Positions 1-6,942 of a stretch of DNA of 17,202 nt are shown here, piece after piece. Both the position numbers and the translations under genes were made by a program. The DNA comes from DASQFY01 sp036397815 (GTDB taxonomy: Bacteria; Chloroflexota; Limnocylindria; QHBO01). The stretch's first letter is position 1, and the number at the start of each line of letters is the position of its first letter. The DNA is taken from positions 1 through 17,202 of the forward strand of contig DASWIE010000043.1 in NCBI GenBank assembly GCA_036397815.1, written 5' to 3'. Under the pieces are notes generated by a model that did no database searches, was not told where the DNA came from, and worked only from the letters and a program-made list of their open reading frames with translations.

Positions 1-672
1 GCCAAGCTCGCCGCAGATCACAGACTCCGTCCCGGGCCCGACCTCCAGGCCCCGACTACCCGCATCGTCGACCTCCTCGACGGTGGCGAGCAGCTCGAGG
101 CCTCCTGGCACGCCGACGCCCGCCGCCTCATGCGCCGCGCCGAGCGCGAGGGCACCCAGGTCACCATCTCCCGCGAGCCCGATCCCGCCGAGATCGCGAT
201 CCTCCACGACCTTCTGACCGAAGCCGCGGATCGCGCCGACTTCCGCGTCCGCTCCCTGGAGTTCCTGACCCGCCTCGCGACCGAGTTCGCCTCATCCCAT
301 GGCTGGTCCCTCGGCATCGCCCGCGTCGACAGCACCCCCATCGCCACCATGGCCTTCCCCCGCGTCGGCGACCGTGCCTACTACCTCTACGGGGCCCTGC
401 TCCGCGACGACAAGTACAAGCACCACTACGGCTCGCATGCCGTCATGGCCGCCATGCTCAAAGCCCTCCAGACCAATGGAGCCCGCTCCGTCGACATGTG
501 GGGCGTCGTCGAACCCGACGACATCGACGCCGACCCCGCCTGGAAGGGCTTCTCTGACTTCAAGCGCACCTACGGCGGCGCTCCCCTCCGCCACCCGGGC
601 CTCTTCGACCTCGTGACTGATCCCTTCTGGTACCGCCTCCGCGCCATGCGCGAGCGCGTGTTGCGCCGCTAG
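1..672 (+). CDS. FemAB-family peptidoglycan aminoacyltransferase, 3' part (5' end outside window)
   Basis: Frame 1 is open from the first base, and 223 residues are visible before TAG at 670-672, so the true start lies upstream. The visible part matches the second acyltransferase (GNAT-fold) half of FemA/FemX/MurM proteins: a basic helix with ARRLMRRAEREG, then a region ending in GFSDFKRTYGG, followed by a hydrophobic and aromatic tail with FWYRL. That FKxxxGG block near the C-terminus is the most diagnostic piece. Family members use aminoacyl-tRNA to add amino acids to the peptide stem of lipid II or peptidoglycan at the cytoplasmic membrane; the amino acid added cannot be read from sequence. 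The next gene starts 14 bases downstream on the same strand, so co-transcription is possible. Confident of the superfamily, not of the substrate. Confidence 0.8.
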   Translation, partial: AKLAADHRLRPGPDLQAPTTRIVDLLDGGEQLEASWHADARRLMRRAEREGTQVTISREPDPAEIAILHDLLTEAADRADFRVRSLEFLTRLATEFASSHGWSLGIARVDSTPIATMAFPRVGDRAYYLYGALLRDDKYKHHYGSHAVMAAMLKALQTNGARSVDMWGVVEPDDIDADPAWKGFSDFKRTYGGAPLRHPGLFDLVTDPFWYRLRAMRERVLRR

Positions 673-686
673 CCGATCATTTCTTC

Positions 687-1088
687 ATGGCGTCGAATCC
701 GCCTCCGGGTTACCAGACCGTCTCGCCCTACCTCCTCTACGAGGACGCGGCCAAAGCGGTCGAGTACCTCACAACGACGTTCGCCTTCGAGGAGCGCCGC
801 TCACAGACCGGCGCAGCAGGTCGCACGCATTACGAGCTGCTCTTGGGGTCCGATGGCCTCGTCATGCTCGGCCAGGCGAGCGAGTCGTTCCGGAGCCCGC
901 GATCGCTCGGCGTGGAGCCGCCCTCGCTCGTCCACGTCTACGTCAACGACGTGGAGGCTCTCCATCAGCGGGCGAAAGCGGCAGGAGCGGAGGTGACCGA
1001 CCTGGAAACGGCACCCGTCGGCGATCGTCGCTTCACCGCCACCGACCCGGAGGGGCAGATCTGGGTGTTCTCGCAGCGGGTCAGATAG
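687..1088 (+). CDS. VOC (glyoxalase/bleomycin-resistance fold) family protein
   Basis: The product is 133 residues, a normal length for a single-domain vicinal oxygen chelate protein. It begins with the typical first strand (YQTVSPYLLYEDAAKAVEYL, residues 9-28). H48 in RTHYELLLG falls where a metal ligand often sits, and the C-terminal block TDPEGQIWVF (119-128) carries the usual DPxGxxW pattern with a candidate ligand E122. A second beta-alpha unit (LVHVYVNDVEALHQRAKAAGA) starts at residue 81. The family includes glyoxalases, dioxygenases and antibiotic-binding proteins, and this PhnB-like subgroup is mostly of unknown substrate. The ATG lies 14 nt after the preceding stop with no clear Shine-Dalgarno. 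Function beyond the fold is not claimed. Confidence 0.85.
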   Translation: MASNPPPGYQTVSPYLLYEDAAKAVEYLTTTFAFEERRSQTGAAGRTHYELLLGSDGLVMLGQASESFRSPRSLGVEPPSLVHVYVNDVEALHQRAKAAGAEVTDLETAPVGDRRFTATDPEGQIWVFSQRVR

Positions 1089-1154
1089 CCGGGGCTCGGG
1101 CTGTCGCACGAAGCAGTTGATAGAGGCTGATCAGTAAAACGAGAGCTGAGTGGA

Positions 1155-1550
1155 ATGGCGGAAACAGCGGCTATTGCGACCTTCATGACACTCCTGCTGA
1201 TCGGGAGCGCCGGCTTGTATCTGTCTCTTCGAAGACGAATATCGCGCCGCAGGCGGGTGGTCTGGCCACCCCAAGGGCCTCCTGGGCCAATGGGCAAGCC
1301 GACTTGGTCCGGCGAGTGGTTCGCGCGTCTCTCCGTTGGAGGGGCGTTGGCTCTTGTCGCAGTTATTGGTGCCGCAGTGATCTTGAGCACGCGGCCGAAC
1401 CATTGGCTCGCTACGCTCATCTTCGCCCCTCAGTTCTTGATTGGCACCTCCATGGCAATCCGCGCCCTGCTTTCTGGTGACCGTTCGGACCAGGCAGTCC
1501 CAAACGAGGGCGAAGGCGGCGCCGAGGGGCCGGCCAGGGGTGGGCGTTGA
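1155..1550 (+). CDS. small membrane protein of unknown function
   Basis: I do not recognise this 131-residue protein. It has three hydrophobic stretches likely to span the membrane, at about residues 5-24, 60-79 and 85-105. A very basic loop (RRRISRRRR, 26-34) and a Pro/Gly-rich segment (38-49) follow the first helix, and the tail is acidic and Gly-rich. The basic loop suggests that this side faces the cytoplasm. Codon use is unlike the neighbours: CGA, AGA, ATA, GTT, ATT and TTG codons appear, whereas flanking genes almost always end codons in G or C, so it may be a recent arrival or under weak selection. No strong ribosome-binding site was seen. The continuous open frame with plausible helices makes it probably real, but that is not certain. 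Confidence 0.5.
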   Translation: MAETAAIATFMTLLLIGSAGLYLSLRRRISRRRRVVWPPQGPPGPMGKPTWSGEWFARLSVGGALALVAVIGAAVILSTRPNHWLATLIFAPQFLIGTSMAIRALLSGDRSDQAVPNEGEGGAEGPARGGR

Positions 1551-1551
1551 G

Positions 1552-1591
1552 TGAGTCTCTGATGGACGGGCAGAGCGGGCAACGAGACTCA
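1552..1591. other. 8-bp inverted repeat just after the small membrane gene
   Basis: TGAGTCTC (1552-1559) and GAGACTCA (1584-1591) are perfectly complementary around a 24-nt loop, starting two bases after the stop codon of the upstream gene. The position suits a transcript 3'-end structure, but no T-run follows, so it is not a classic intrinsic terminator. Confidence 0.35.
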
Positions 1592-1639
1592 ATGGAGGTG
1601 TAGCTGCTCGGTCGGGTGCCTGAGGAGGGAAGAAGGGGA

Positions 1640-1702
1640 GGCGTGAGGCGGGCGGTCCGCTGCGAGTTGCGATAGCCGAGCGAGGACCGTCCGCCTCACG
1701 CC
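1640..1702. other. strong 19-bp hairpin in the relA/spoT upstream region
   Basis: The arms 1640-1658 and 1684-1702 pair over 19 positions with a single G-U wobble (1652/1690) and no mismatch, closing a 25-nt loop. Shorter complementarity continues just outside after one A/A mismatch. The structure ends 41 bp before the proposed -10 box of relA/spoT. No T-tract follows. It could be a transcript end for the upstream gene, a protein-binding palindrome or a small mobile repeat. The sequence shows the pairing but not its role. Confidence 0.6.
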
Positions 1703-1742
1703 ACCACTCCATCGGTCCATCCTGATCCTCCGACCGAGGTGC

Positions 1743-1748
1743 TACCCT
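1743..1748 (+). promoter_or_regulatory. putative -10 box (TACCCT) of relA/spoT
   Basis: TACCCT lies 10 nt before the ATG at 1759. No Shine-Dalgarno sequence is present in between, so the transcript would begin at or almost at the start codon. No -35 element is recognisable. The same geometry recurs upstream of five other genes in the window. Confidence 0.4.
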
Positions 1749-1758
1749 CTCACCCACC

Positions 1759-3975
1759 ATGGACCTCGCCCGCCTGCGGGCGGCTCCGGCCGCCGTGGTG
1801 CAGCGCATCTCGCGCGGGCAGGCACAGGCGGAGCCGACCCACACCATCGAGGACGTCGTCGAAGAGGCGCGTCGCCATCGGCCGAGCATCAACGTCGGCC
1901 TGATCGAGCGTGCGCACCAGTTCGCGACGTCAGCCCACGAGGGCCAGGTCCGCGCCTCGGGCGAGCCGTACATCAACCACCCGGTCGAGGTCGCCTACTT
2001 CCTGGCGACCCTGCAGACCGATGCCGAGACCCTCGCCGGCGCCCTCCTGCACGACGTGCCGGAGGACACCGAGATCACGATCCCAGACATCGAGAAGCGG
2101 TTTGGTCGTGAGGTGGCGCGCCTCGTCGACGGCGTGACCAAGCTCAGCAAGTTCGGCAGCGCCCGCTCCATGGAGGAGCAGCAGGCCGAGAACATCCGAA
2201 AGATGTTCCTGGCCATGGCCGAGGACGTGCGGGTGGTCATCATCAAGCTCGCCGACCGGCTGCACAACATGCGCACCCTCCAGTTCCTGCCGGAGGACAA
2301 GCAGGCCCGCATCGCCCACCAGACCATGGAGATCTACGCCCCGCTGGCCCATCGGCTGGGGATGTGGCAGATCAAGTGGGAGCTGGAGGACCTCTCCTTC
2401 AAGTACATCGACCCGGAGAAGTTCCGACAGCTGGTGGAGATGCTCGCGGACCGTCGCAAGGTCCGCGAGTCGTTCATCAACAAGAGCATCGGCATCCTGC
2501 GCAAGGAGCTGGGCAAGGTCGGCATCGAGGCCGATATCTCCGGCCGGCCCAAGCACCTGTATTCCATCGCAAAGAAGATGGAGCGCAAGGGGGTCGAGTT
2601 CGACGAGATCTACGACGTCAACGCCATCCGCCTGCTGGTCGACGAGGTGAAGGACACGTACGCCGCGCTGGGCGTGGTGCACTCCCTCTGGCGCCCGGTG
2701 CCGGGGCAGTTCGACGACTACATCGCCATGCCCAAGGCGAACATGTACCAGTCGCTGCACACCGCCGTCATCGGGCCCGATGCCAAGCCGCTCGAGGTCC
2801 AGATCCGGACCCGCCAGATGCACGAGGTGGCGGAGGCGGGAATCGCCGCCCACTGGCGCTACAAGGAGGGCTCGCGCGGAGACCGCCGCTACGACGAGAA
2901 GCTGGCCTGGGTCCGGCAGCTGATCGATTGGCAGCGCGAGGTGGCGGACGCCACCGAGTTCGTCGAGGGCCTCAAGCTGGAGGTCTTCCAGGACCAGGTC
3001 TTCGTCTTCACTCCGAAGGGCGACGTCAAGGACCTGCCCAACGGGGCCACGCCGCTCGACTTCGCCTACCGGATCCACACCGATGTCGGCCATCGCACCA
3101 TCGGCGCCAAGGCCAACAACCGATTGGTCCCGCTCGACTACAAGCTGCGGAACGGCGACATCGTGGAGATCATCACCACCAAGGCCGCCCACGGCCCGTC
3201 GCGCGACTGGCTGAGCATCGTCCAGACCAACGCCGCGCGCGAGAAGATCCGGCAATGGTTCAAGCGCCAGCAGCGCGACGAGAACGTGTCGCAGGGCAAG
3301 GAGATCCTCGACCGCGAGCTGCGCCGCCTGGCCCACGAGACGCTGGCCAGCATCAACTCCGACAAGCTGATGGAGCTCGCCTCGCAGGCGCACTACAAGG
3401 AGCTGGACGACTTCTTCGCCGCCATCGGCTACGGAGCCATCTCGCCGGCGTCGGTGGTTTCGAAGCTGGAGATCCACGACGACGCGGCGATCACCCTGCC
3501 CGAGGTCGCCCCGCCATCCGCCGCCCCGTCGCCCGGCGGCGTGCGGGTCAAGGGCGTGGGCGACCTGCTGGTGCGCTTCGCGAACTGCTGCTCGCCGATC
3601 CCCGGCGACCCGATCACCGGCTACGTGACCCGCGGCAAGGGCGTCACCGTGCACCGGGCCAACTGTCCGTCAGTGTTGTCGGAACGCGACATCGAGCGGC
3701 TGATCGACGTGGAGTGGGAGTCGGTCGACCAGCAGACCTACCCGATCACCATCCGCATCGACGCGAACGACCGGCCGGGGCTGCTGAACGAGATCACGAA
3801 CGTGGTGGCCGAGTACAAGGTCAACATCGTGGCTGCCTCGATCGGCACCCATCCCGACGGGACGGCCACCATCACGGCCACGCTGAAGGTGACGTCGCTG
3901 CAGCAGCTTTCCAAGGTGCTGGTCCGGATCGAGCGCATCCGCGACATCACCAGCGTCACCCGCGAGACCCACTAG
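1759..3975 (+). CDS. rel: bifunctional (p)ppGpp synthetase/hydrolase (RelA/SpoT, Rel)
   Basis: This 738-residue long RSH enzyme makes and degrades the stringent-response alarmone (p)ppGpp and senses uncharged tRNA on stalled ribosomes. Domains in order: HD hydrolase (about 45-200) with R65, H74, H98-D99, E102-D103, D166 and N170 all present, so hydrolysis should be intact; synthetase (about 230-370) with GRPKHLYSI, DYIAMPK, YQSLHT and EVQIRT..MHEVAEAGIAAHW; TGS (about 410-473); helical and zinc-finger region with C610, C611, H632 and C636; C-terminal ACT (about 660-735). An oddity is the motif before DYIA, which reads QFDD (317-320) instead of the RxKD usual in bifunctional enzymes, resembling the ExDD of synthetase-only RelA. 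The start is set by a -10-like box 10 nt upstream and a normal N-terminal length. Identity is very secure. Confidence 0.97.
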   Translation: MDLARLRAAPAAVVQRISRGQAQAEPTHTIEDVVEEARRHRPSINVGLIERAHQFATSAHEGQVRASGEPYINHPVEVAYFLATLQTDAETLAGALLHDVPEDTEITIPDIEKRFGREVARLVDGVTKLSKFGSARSMEEQQAENIRKMFLAMAEDVRVVIIKLADRLHNMRTLQFLPEDKQARIAHQTMEIYAPLAHRLGMWQIKWELEDLSFKYIDPEKFRQLVEMLADRRKVRESFINKSIGILRKELGKVGIEADISGRPKHLYSIAKKMERKGVEFDEIYDVNAIRLLVDEVKDTYAALGVVHSLWRPVPGQFDDYIAMPKANMYQSLHTAVIGPDAKPLEVQIRTRQMHEVAEAGIAAHWRYKEGSRGDRRYDEKLAWVRQLIDWQREVADATEFVEGLKLEVFQDQVFVFTPKGDVKDLPNGATPLDFAYRIHTDVGHRTIGAKANNRLVPLDYKLRNGDIVEIITTKAAHGPSRDWLSIVQTNAAREKIRQWFKRQQRDENVSQGKEILDRELRRLAHETLASINSDKLMELASQAHYKELDDFFAAIGYGAISPASVVSKLEIHDDAAITLPEVAPPSAAPSPGGVRVKGVGDLLVRFANCCSPIPGDPITGYVTRGKGVTVHRANCPSVLSERDIERLIDVEWESVDQQTYPITIRIDANDRPGLLNEITNVVAEYKVNIVAASIGTHPDGTATITATLKVTSLQQLSKVLVRIERIRDITSVTRETH

Positions 3976-4401
3976 CGCCGAACTCTGGCCCCGCGCGGGA
4001 GCTTCGCTGACGCGGCCGTCATTCGCGTTATGCGGTTTTGAGCGATCGCGTCCCCTCAGGCGCGAATGTCAGCAGCGTATGAGGCCTATCGCGTCCAGTC
4101 GGCGAGCCCGCCGAGCGTGGATCTGCACTGCTTCGCGCGTGCCATCCATCTAAGGCGGGCGCGATTCGCACCTGAGAAGATACCGCCGCCCCGACGCGAG
4201 CTGGCCGCGACCTCCTCGCTCGGGTCCCGAGGTGCTACTGGTGCGCGCGTAACGTCGCTGAGCCTTCGCCGACTCGCGGCCTGCGATTCCCAGTCGCGTT
4301 ACGTGTCTCGGACTGGCCGGCTGAGTAGGTGGCTGAGCGTGAAACCACGCCGGCGTGCGGTTGCGAGATGCGTACCGCGACTGGTATGCGCGCACCGCAG
4401 A
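3976..4401. other. 426-bp gene-free region between two convergent genes
   Basis: No convincing coding frame lies here. The open frames in it have Arg/Ser-rich, low-complexity translations and run antisense into the glycosyltransferase gene. The region contains several short inverted repeats, including CATTCGCG/CGCGAATG (4020-4027 and 4061-4068) and a compact CTCGG-GTC-CCGAG hairpin (4219-4231), and ends in the long hairpin described separately. Codon-like GC periodicity seems absent. No tRNA or known riboswitch was recognised. Confidence 0.6.
4281..4400. other. long imperfect hairpin abutting the glycosyltransferase stop codon
   Basis: Positions 4290-4310 pair with 4364-4384 over 21 positions with one mismatch (4299/4375) and two G-U wobbles. 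Inside lies a bulged hairpin: GCCGGC 4316-4321 with 4349-4354, then GTGG 4329-4332 with CCAC 4345-4348, closing a 12-nt loop. Outside, CTGCG (4281-4285) can pair with CGCAG (4396-4400). The element begins just after the stop codon of the minus-strand gene ending at 4402. It may be a bidirectional 3'-end structure, a structured RNA or a palindromic repeat element. No T-run is seen on either strand. Confidence 0.55.
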
Positions 4402-5613
4402 TCAACGAACCGATGGGCGCGCCGTGCGCCGAAGCATCAGCCAGACCTGGGCCGACGCGGCACTTGCCAGGATGAGGCCCTGGGCCCAGAGCCCTGCCGT
4501 CGTGAGCAGCACGTCCGCGAATGGCAGCCGTCCGAACGATTGCGGCATGGACATGGAGAGCGACGCCATCAGCGAAGCCGCGAACGCAAGCGAGATCGCG
4601 ATGTAGGCAGCCAGGCTCCATCGTGACGTGGCCGCGAACGGCGCAAGCAGCGCAATGGCGGGGAACAGGTAGCGCTCGTGCACGCGCGTCGGCAGGAAGT
4701 AGAAGGCAAAGACGATCAACGTCCCCACCGCCAGCAACGTCCAGAGATCACGGCCGCGGCGCAGCGGAAGCAGCGCTGCCACCAGCCCGGCGAGCAGCAG
4801 TGCCACACCCACCAGCACATATCCGTCGTCGGGCACTCGGTAGCCGATCAGCAGGGCCCACGGATTCGGCGCCGAGACGGACGCGAACGGCTTCATGTCG
4901 GCGTTCTCGACCACGACATTCACCAGGCGGATCGGGTCGAGCAGCAGAGGCAGGGTCACCGCGAGGTAGGTGCCGAACGCGCCTGCGGCCACCCGCAGCA
5001 TCGGTTCCCGCCGGCCGTGAGTACGCCACTCGCGTACGGCGACGACGAAGACCGGCAGCAGTACCAGGCCGAACTGCGGCTTCACCAGGCCGGCGAGCAC
5101 GGCCAGCGCCGCGGCCAGGGCGAACCGCGGCCAGGCCAGCGCCGCCAGCGCAGCGACGAGGAGCAGCGTTCCGGCGGCGTCGATCTGCCCCCACATCGGC
5201 CCCGCGATCAGCACCGCTGGGTTGAGCAGGTACAGCCCGGCCGCCGCCAGCCCGCGCCAGGGTCCCGCCAGGCGGCGGACTAGGACGAACAGCAGCACCC
5301 CGAGCGCCAGGTCGAAGGGGATCGAGGAGCCCTTGATCGCCAGCTCCAGCGCCTCGCCGTCCAATAACACGCCCATCGGCCAGTAGAGGTAGAGGAGGGC
5401 GGGATAGATCGAGGACGAGTGCGCGTAAAACCCCCACGGCCCGACGCGGGCCAGGGTCTCGGCCCAGCGGCTGATGACCAGCACGTCCCCGCTGTGGCCG
5501 TCGAGTCCCAGCGCCACCACCCGGAGGACCAGCGCCACCGCCAGCAGCCCGATCAGCCCGACCGGCCCCGCCAGGACGAGTCGCGGTCGAGTTCGTGGGC
5601 CGGTGCCTCGCAC
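4402..5613 (-). CDS. GT-C-type integral membrane glycosyltransferase
   Basis: The 403-residue product is mostly hydrophobic, with roughly ten predicted transmembrane helices. GT-C hallmarks are visible: an early extracytoplasmic loop with an acidic residue (DGHSGD, 39-43) followed by YPALLYLYWP (70-79), then WGQIDA (141-146), KPQFGLVLLP (178-187) and a late HERYLFPA (312-319). This pattern is seen in polyprenyl-phosphate-dependent mannosyltransferase-like families (GT39/GT87/ALG6-like), which move a sugar from a lipid carrier on the outer face of the membrane. Sugar and acceptor are unknown. The GTG start is supported by TAGCCT six bases upstream and by a helix beginning near residue 13. The gene is divergent from hisS (59 bp apart) and convergent with relA/spoT. 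It may glycosylate envelope polymers or proteins; this is inference. Confidence 0.78.
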   Translation of the reverse strand: MRGTGPRTRPRLVLAGPVGLIGLLAVALVLRVVALGLDGHSGDVLVISRWAETLARVGPWGFYAHSSSIYPALLYLYWPMGVLLDGEALELAIKGSSIPFDLALGVLLFVLVRRLAGPWRGLAAAGLYLLNPAVLIAGPMWGQIDAAGTLLLVAALAALAWPRFALAAALAVLAGLVKPQFGLVLLPVFVVAVREWRTHGRREPMLRVAAGAFGTYLAVTLPLLLDPIRLVNVVVENADMKPFASVSAPNPWALLIGYRVPDDGYVLVGVALLLAGLVAALLPLRRGRDLWTLLAVGTLIVFAFYFLPTRVHERYLFPAIALLAPFAATSRWSLAAYIAISLAFAASLMASLSMSMPQSFGRLPFADVLLTTAGLWAQGLILASAASAQVWLMLRRTARPSVR

Positions 5614-5619
5614 CCGCGC

Positions 5620-5625
5620 AGGCTA
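5620..5625 (-). promoter_or_regulatory. putative -10 box (TAGCCT, minus strand) of the glycosyltransferase gene
   Basis: Read on the minus strand, TAGCCT lies six bases before the GTG at 5613, without a Shine-Dalgarno in between. This supports the GTG as the true start and a leaderless transcript. Confidence 0.35.
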
Positions 5626-5659
5626 CTGCAGGGGCCCGTCGGTGGCGCCCGCCCATCGG

Positions 5660-5665
5660 TACACT
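5660..5665 (+). promoter_or_regulatory. putative -10 box (TACACT) of hisS
   Basis: TACACT lies seven bases before the ATG at 5673, where the standard HisRS N-terminus begins. No Shine-Dalgarno is present. Transcription starting at the ATG would give a leaderless hisS mRNA. The open frame extends 26 codons further upstream, but that extension would contain this box and has no family similarity. Confidence 0.45.
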
Positions 5666-5672
5666 GCGGCGC

Positions 5673-6938
5673 ATGCCCCGCCAGATCGCAGCCCCGCGCG
5701 GCACGCACGACCTGCTGCCCGAGGATGCGCGCAGCTGGGAGCGCCTGGAGGGGCTGGCGCGGGACCTCGCCAACCGCTACGCGTTCGAGCGGATCGACAC
5801 CCCGATCTTCGAGCGAGTTGAGCTCTTCGCGCGTGGGCTGGGCGAGGCCACTGACGCGGTCGAGAAGGAGATGTTCCGCGTCAGCGGCCCGGCCGCCAGC
5901 GACGAGCAGGCCGCGGAGTGGGCCCTACGCCCGGAGCCGACCGCGGGCATCGTGCGCGCCTACGTCGAGCACGGCATGCACGTGCAACCGGGACCGCTGA
6001 GGCTCTGGATGCTTGGCCCCATGTTCCGCTACGACCGGCCGCAGGCCGGGCGCTACCGGCAGTTCACCCAATGGGACGTCGAGGTGCTGGGCGATCCGGG
6101 ACCGATGGTCGACGCCGAGCTGATCGAGCTGGCGCATCGGTTCTACGCGGAGGCGGGCGTTCAGAACGTGGTGGCGCACCTGAACTCGATCGGCGACGCC
6201 ACCTGCCGGCCCGGCTATCGCCAGGCCCTGGTCGACTACTTCAGCGCCAACGAAGTCCGCCTGACCGATGACTCCCGTCGCCGGCTCGCCACGAACCCGA
6301 TGCGGGTGCTCGACGACCGCCTGCTCGACCCCGACCTGGCCGCCGGTGCTCCACGCGCGCTCGATCACCTGTGCGATGCCTGCAGGGCTCATTTCGCGGC
6401 CGTGCGCGGGCTGCTCGATGCGCTGGGGCTGCGCTACGAGCTCGACCACCGGCTGGTGCGGGGGCTTGACTACTACTCCCGCACCACGGTCGAGTTCTTC
6501 GTGGCCGGGCGCGAGGGGCAGCAGCAGGCGTTGGGCGGGGGCGGTCGCTACGACGGCTTGGCGGAGCTGCTGGGCGGGCGCCCGACGCCGGGGATCGGCT
6601 TCGGGATCGGGATCGACCGGACCGCCCTCGCCGCGCGCGAGCAGGGCGTCGCTGATCCTGAGCCGACGCCGCTGGTCGTGGTCGTCTCCGCCGACCCGGA
6701 CGCCTTCGAGCCGCGATTGCGCGTGGCGGGCTCCCTGCGCGAGGCGGGCCTGCGAGTGCGGGTCGATGGCAGCTCCCGCAAGCTCGGCAAGCAGCTCGAA
6801 TCCGCCGCGAAAGTGGGCGCACGTTGGGCCGTCATCGTGGGCGAAGAGCTGGAACGGGGAATGGTCGTGCTGCGGGACCTCACCGCCGGGGAGCAGCGCG
6901 CGCTGCCGCTGGACGAGGTCGCAGCCGCAATCGATTGA
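5673..6938 (+). CDS. hisS: histidyl-tRNA synthetase
   Basis: The 421-residue class II synthetase attaches histidine to tRNA-His in the cytoplasm; the length is normal for bacterial HisRS. It shows the N-terminal RGTHDLLPED (9-18), motif 2 with GPMFRYDRPQAGRYRQF (115-131), the HisRS-specific block LVRGLDYYSRT (261-271) that contacts histidine, GGGGRYDGL (288-296), and motif 3 GFGIGIDR (309-316) with Asp where Glu is common. A C-terminal anticodon-binding alpha/beta domain follows (about 333-421). I chose the internal ATG at 5673 rather than the longer frame because family similarity starts at residue 2-3 and a -10-like box sits directly upstream. The gene is divergent from the glycosyltransferase and its stop is four bases from that of the convergent membrane gene. 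Confidence 0.97.
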   Translation: MPRQIAAPRGTHDLLPEDARSWERLEGLARDLANRYAFERIDTPIFERVELFARGLGEATDAVEKEMFRVSGPAASDEQAAEWALRPEPTAGIVRAYVEHGMHVQPGPLRLWMLGPMFRYDRPQAGRYRQFTQWDVEVLGDPGPMVDAELIELAHRFYAEAGVQNVVAHLNSIGDATCRPGYRQALVDYFSANEVRLTDDSRRRLATNPMRVLDDRLLDPDLAAGAPRALDHLCDACRAHFAAVRGLLDALGLRYELDHRLVRGLDYYSRTTVEFFVAGREGQQQALGGGGRYDGLAELLGGRPTPGIGFGIGIDRTALAAREQGVADPEPTPLVVVVSADPDAFEPRLRVAGSLREAGLRVRVDGSSRKLGKQLESAAKVGARWAVIVGEELERGMVVLRDLTAGEQRALPLDEVAAAID

Positions 6939-6942
6939 TGCG

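Noticed and set aside
1930..3654. A 574-residue open frame antisense to relA/spoT, and similar long antisense frames under aspS, mnmA and alaS.
   Set aside because: GC-rich codon bias creates long antisense frames. Their translations are Leu/Val/Asp/His/Arg-rich with no motifs, and the sense genes are unmistakable.
4020..4400. Resemblance to an integron attC site (GTTATGCG followed by CCCCTCAGGCG, plus a bulged hairpin).
   Set aside because: The required RYYYAAC and GTTRRRY core sites are not present in the right places, and there is no integrase or cassette gene nearby.
4066..4626. A 186-residue plus-strand open frame in the gap after relA/spoT.
   Set aside because: It is Arg/Ser-rich without domains, runs antisense into the glycosyltransferase gene, and overlaps the structured hairpin.
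5595..5672. A 26-codon N-terminal extension of hisS.
   Set aside because: HisRS similarity begins at the ATG at 5673, the extension overlaps the divergent gene's start, and it contains the proposed -10 box.
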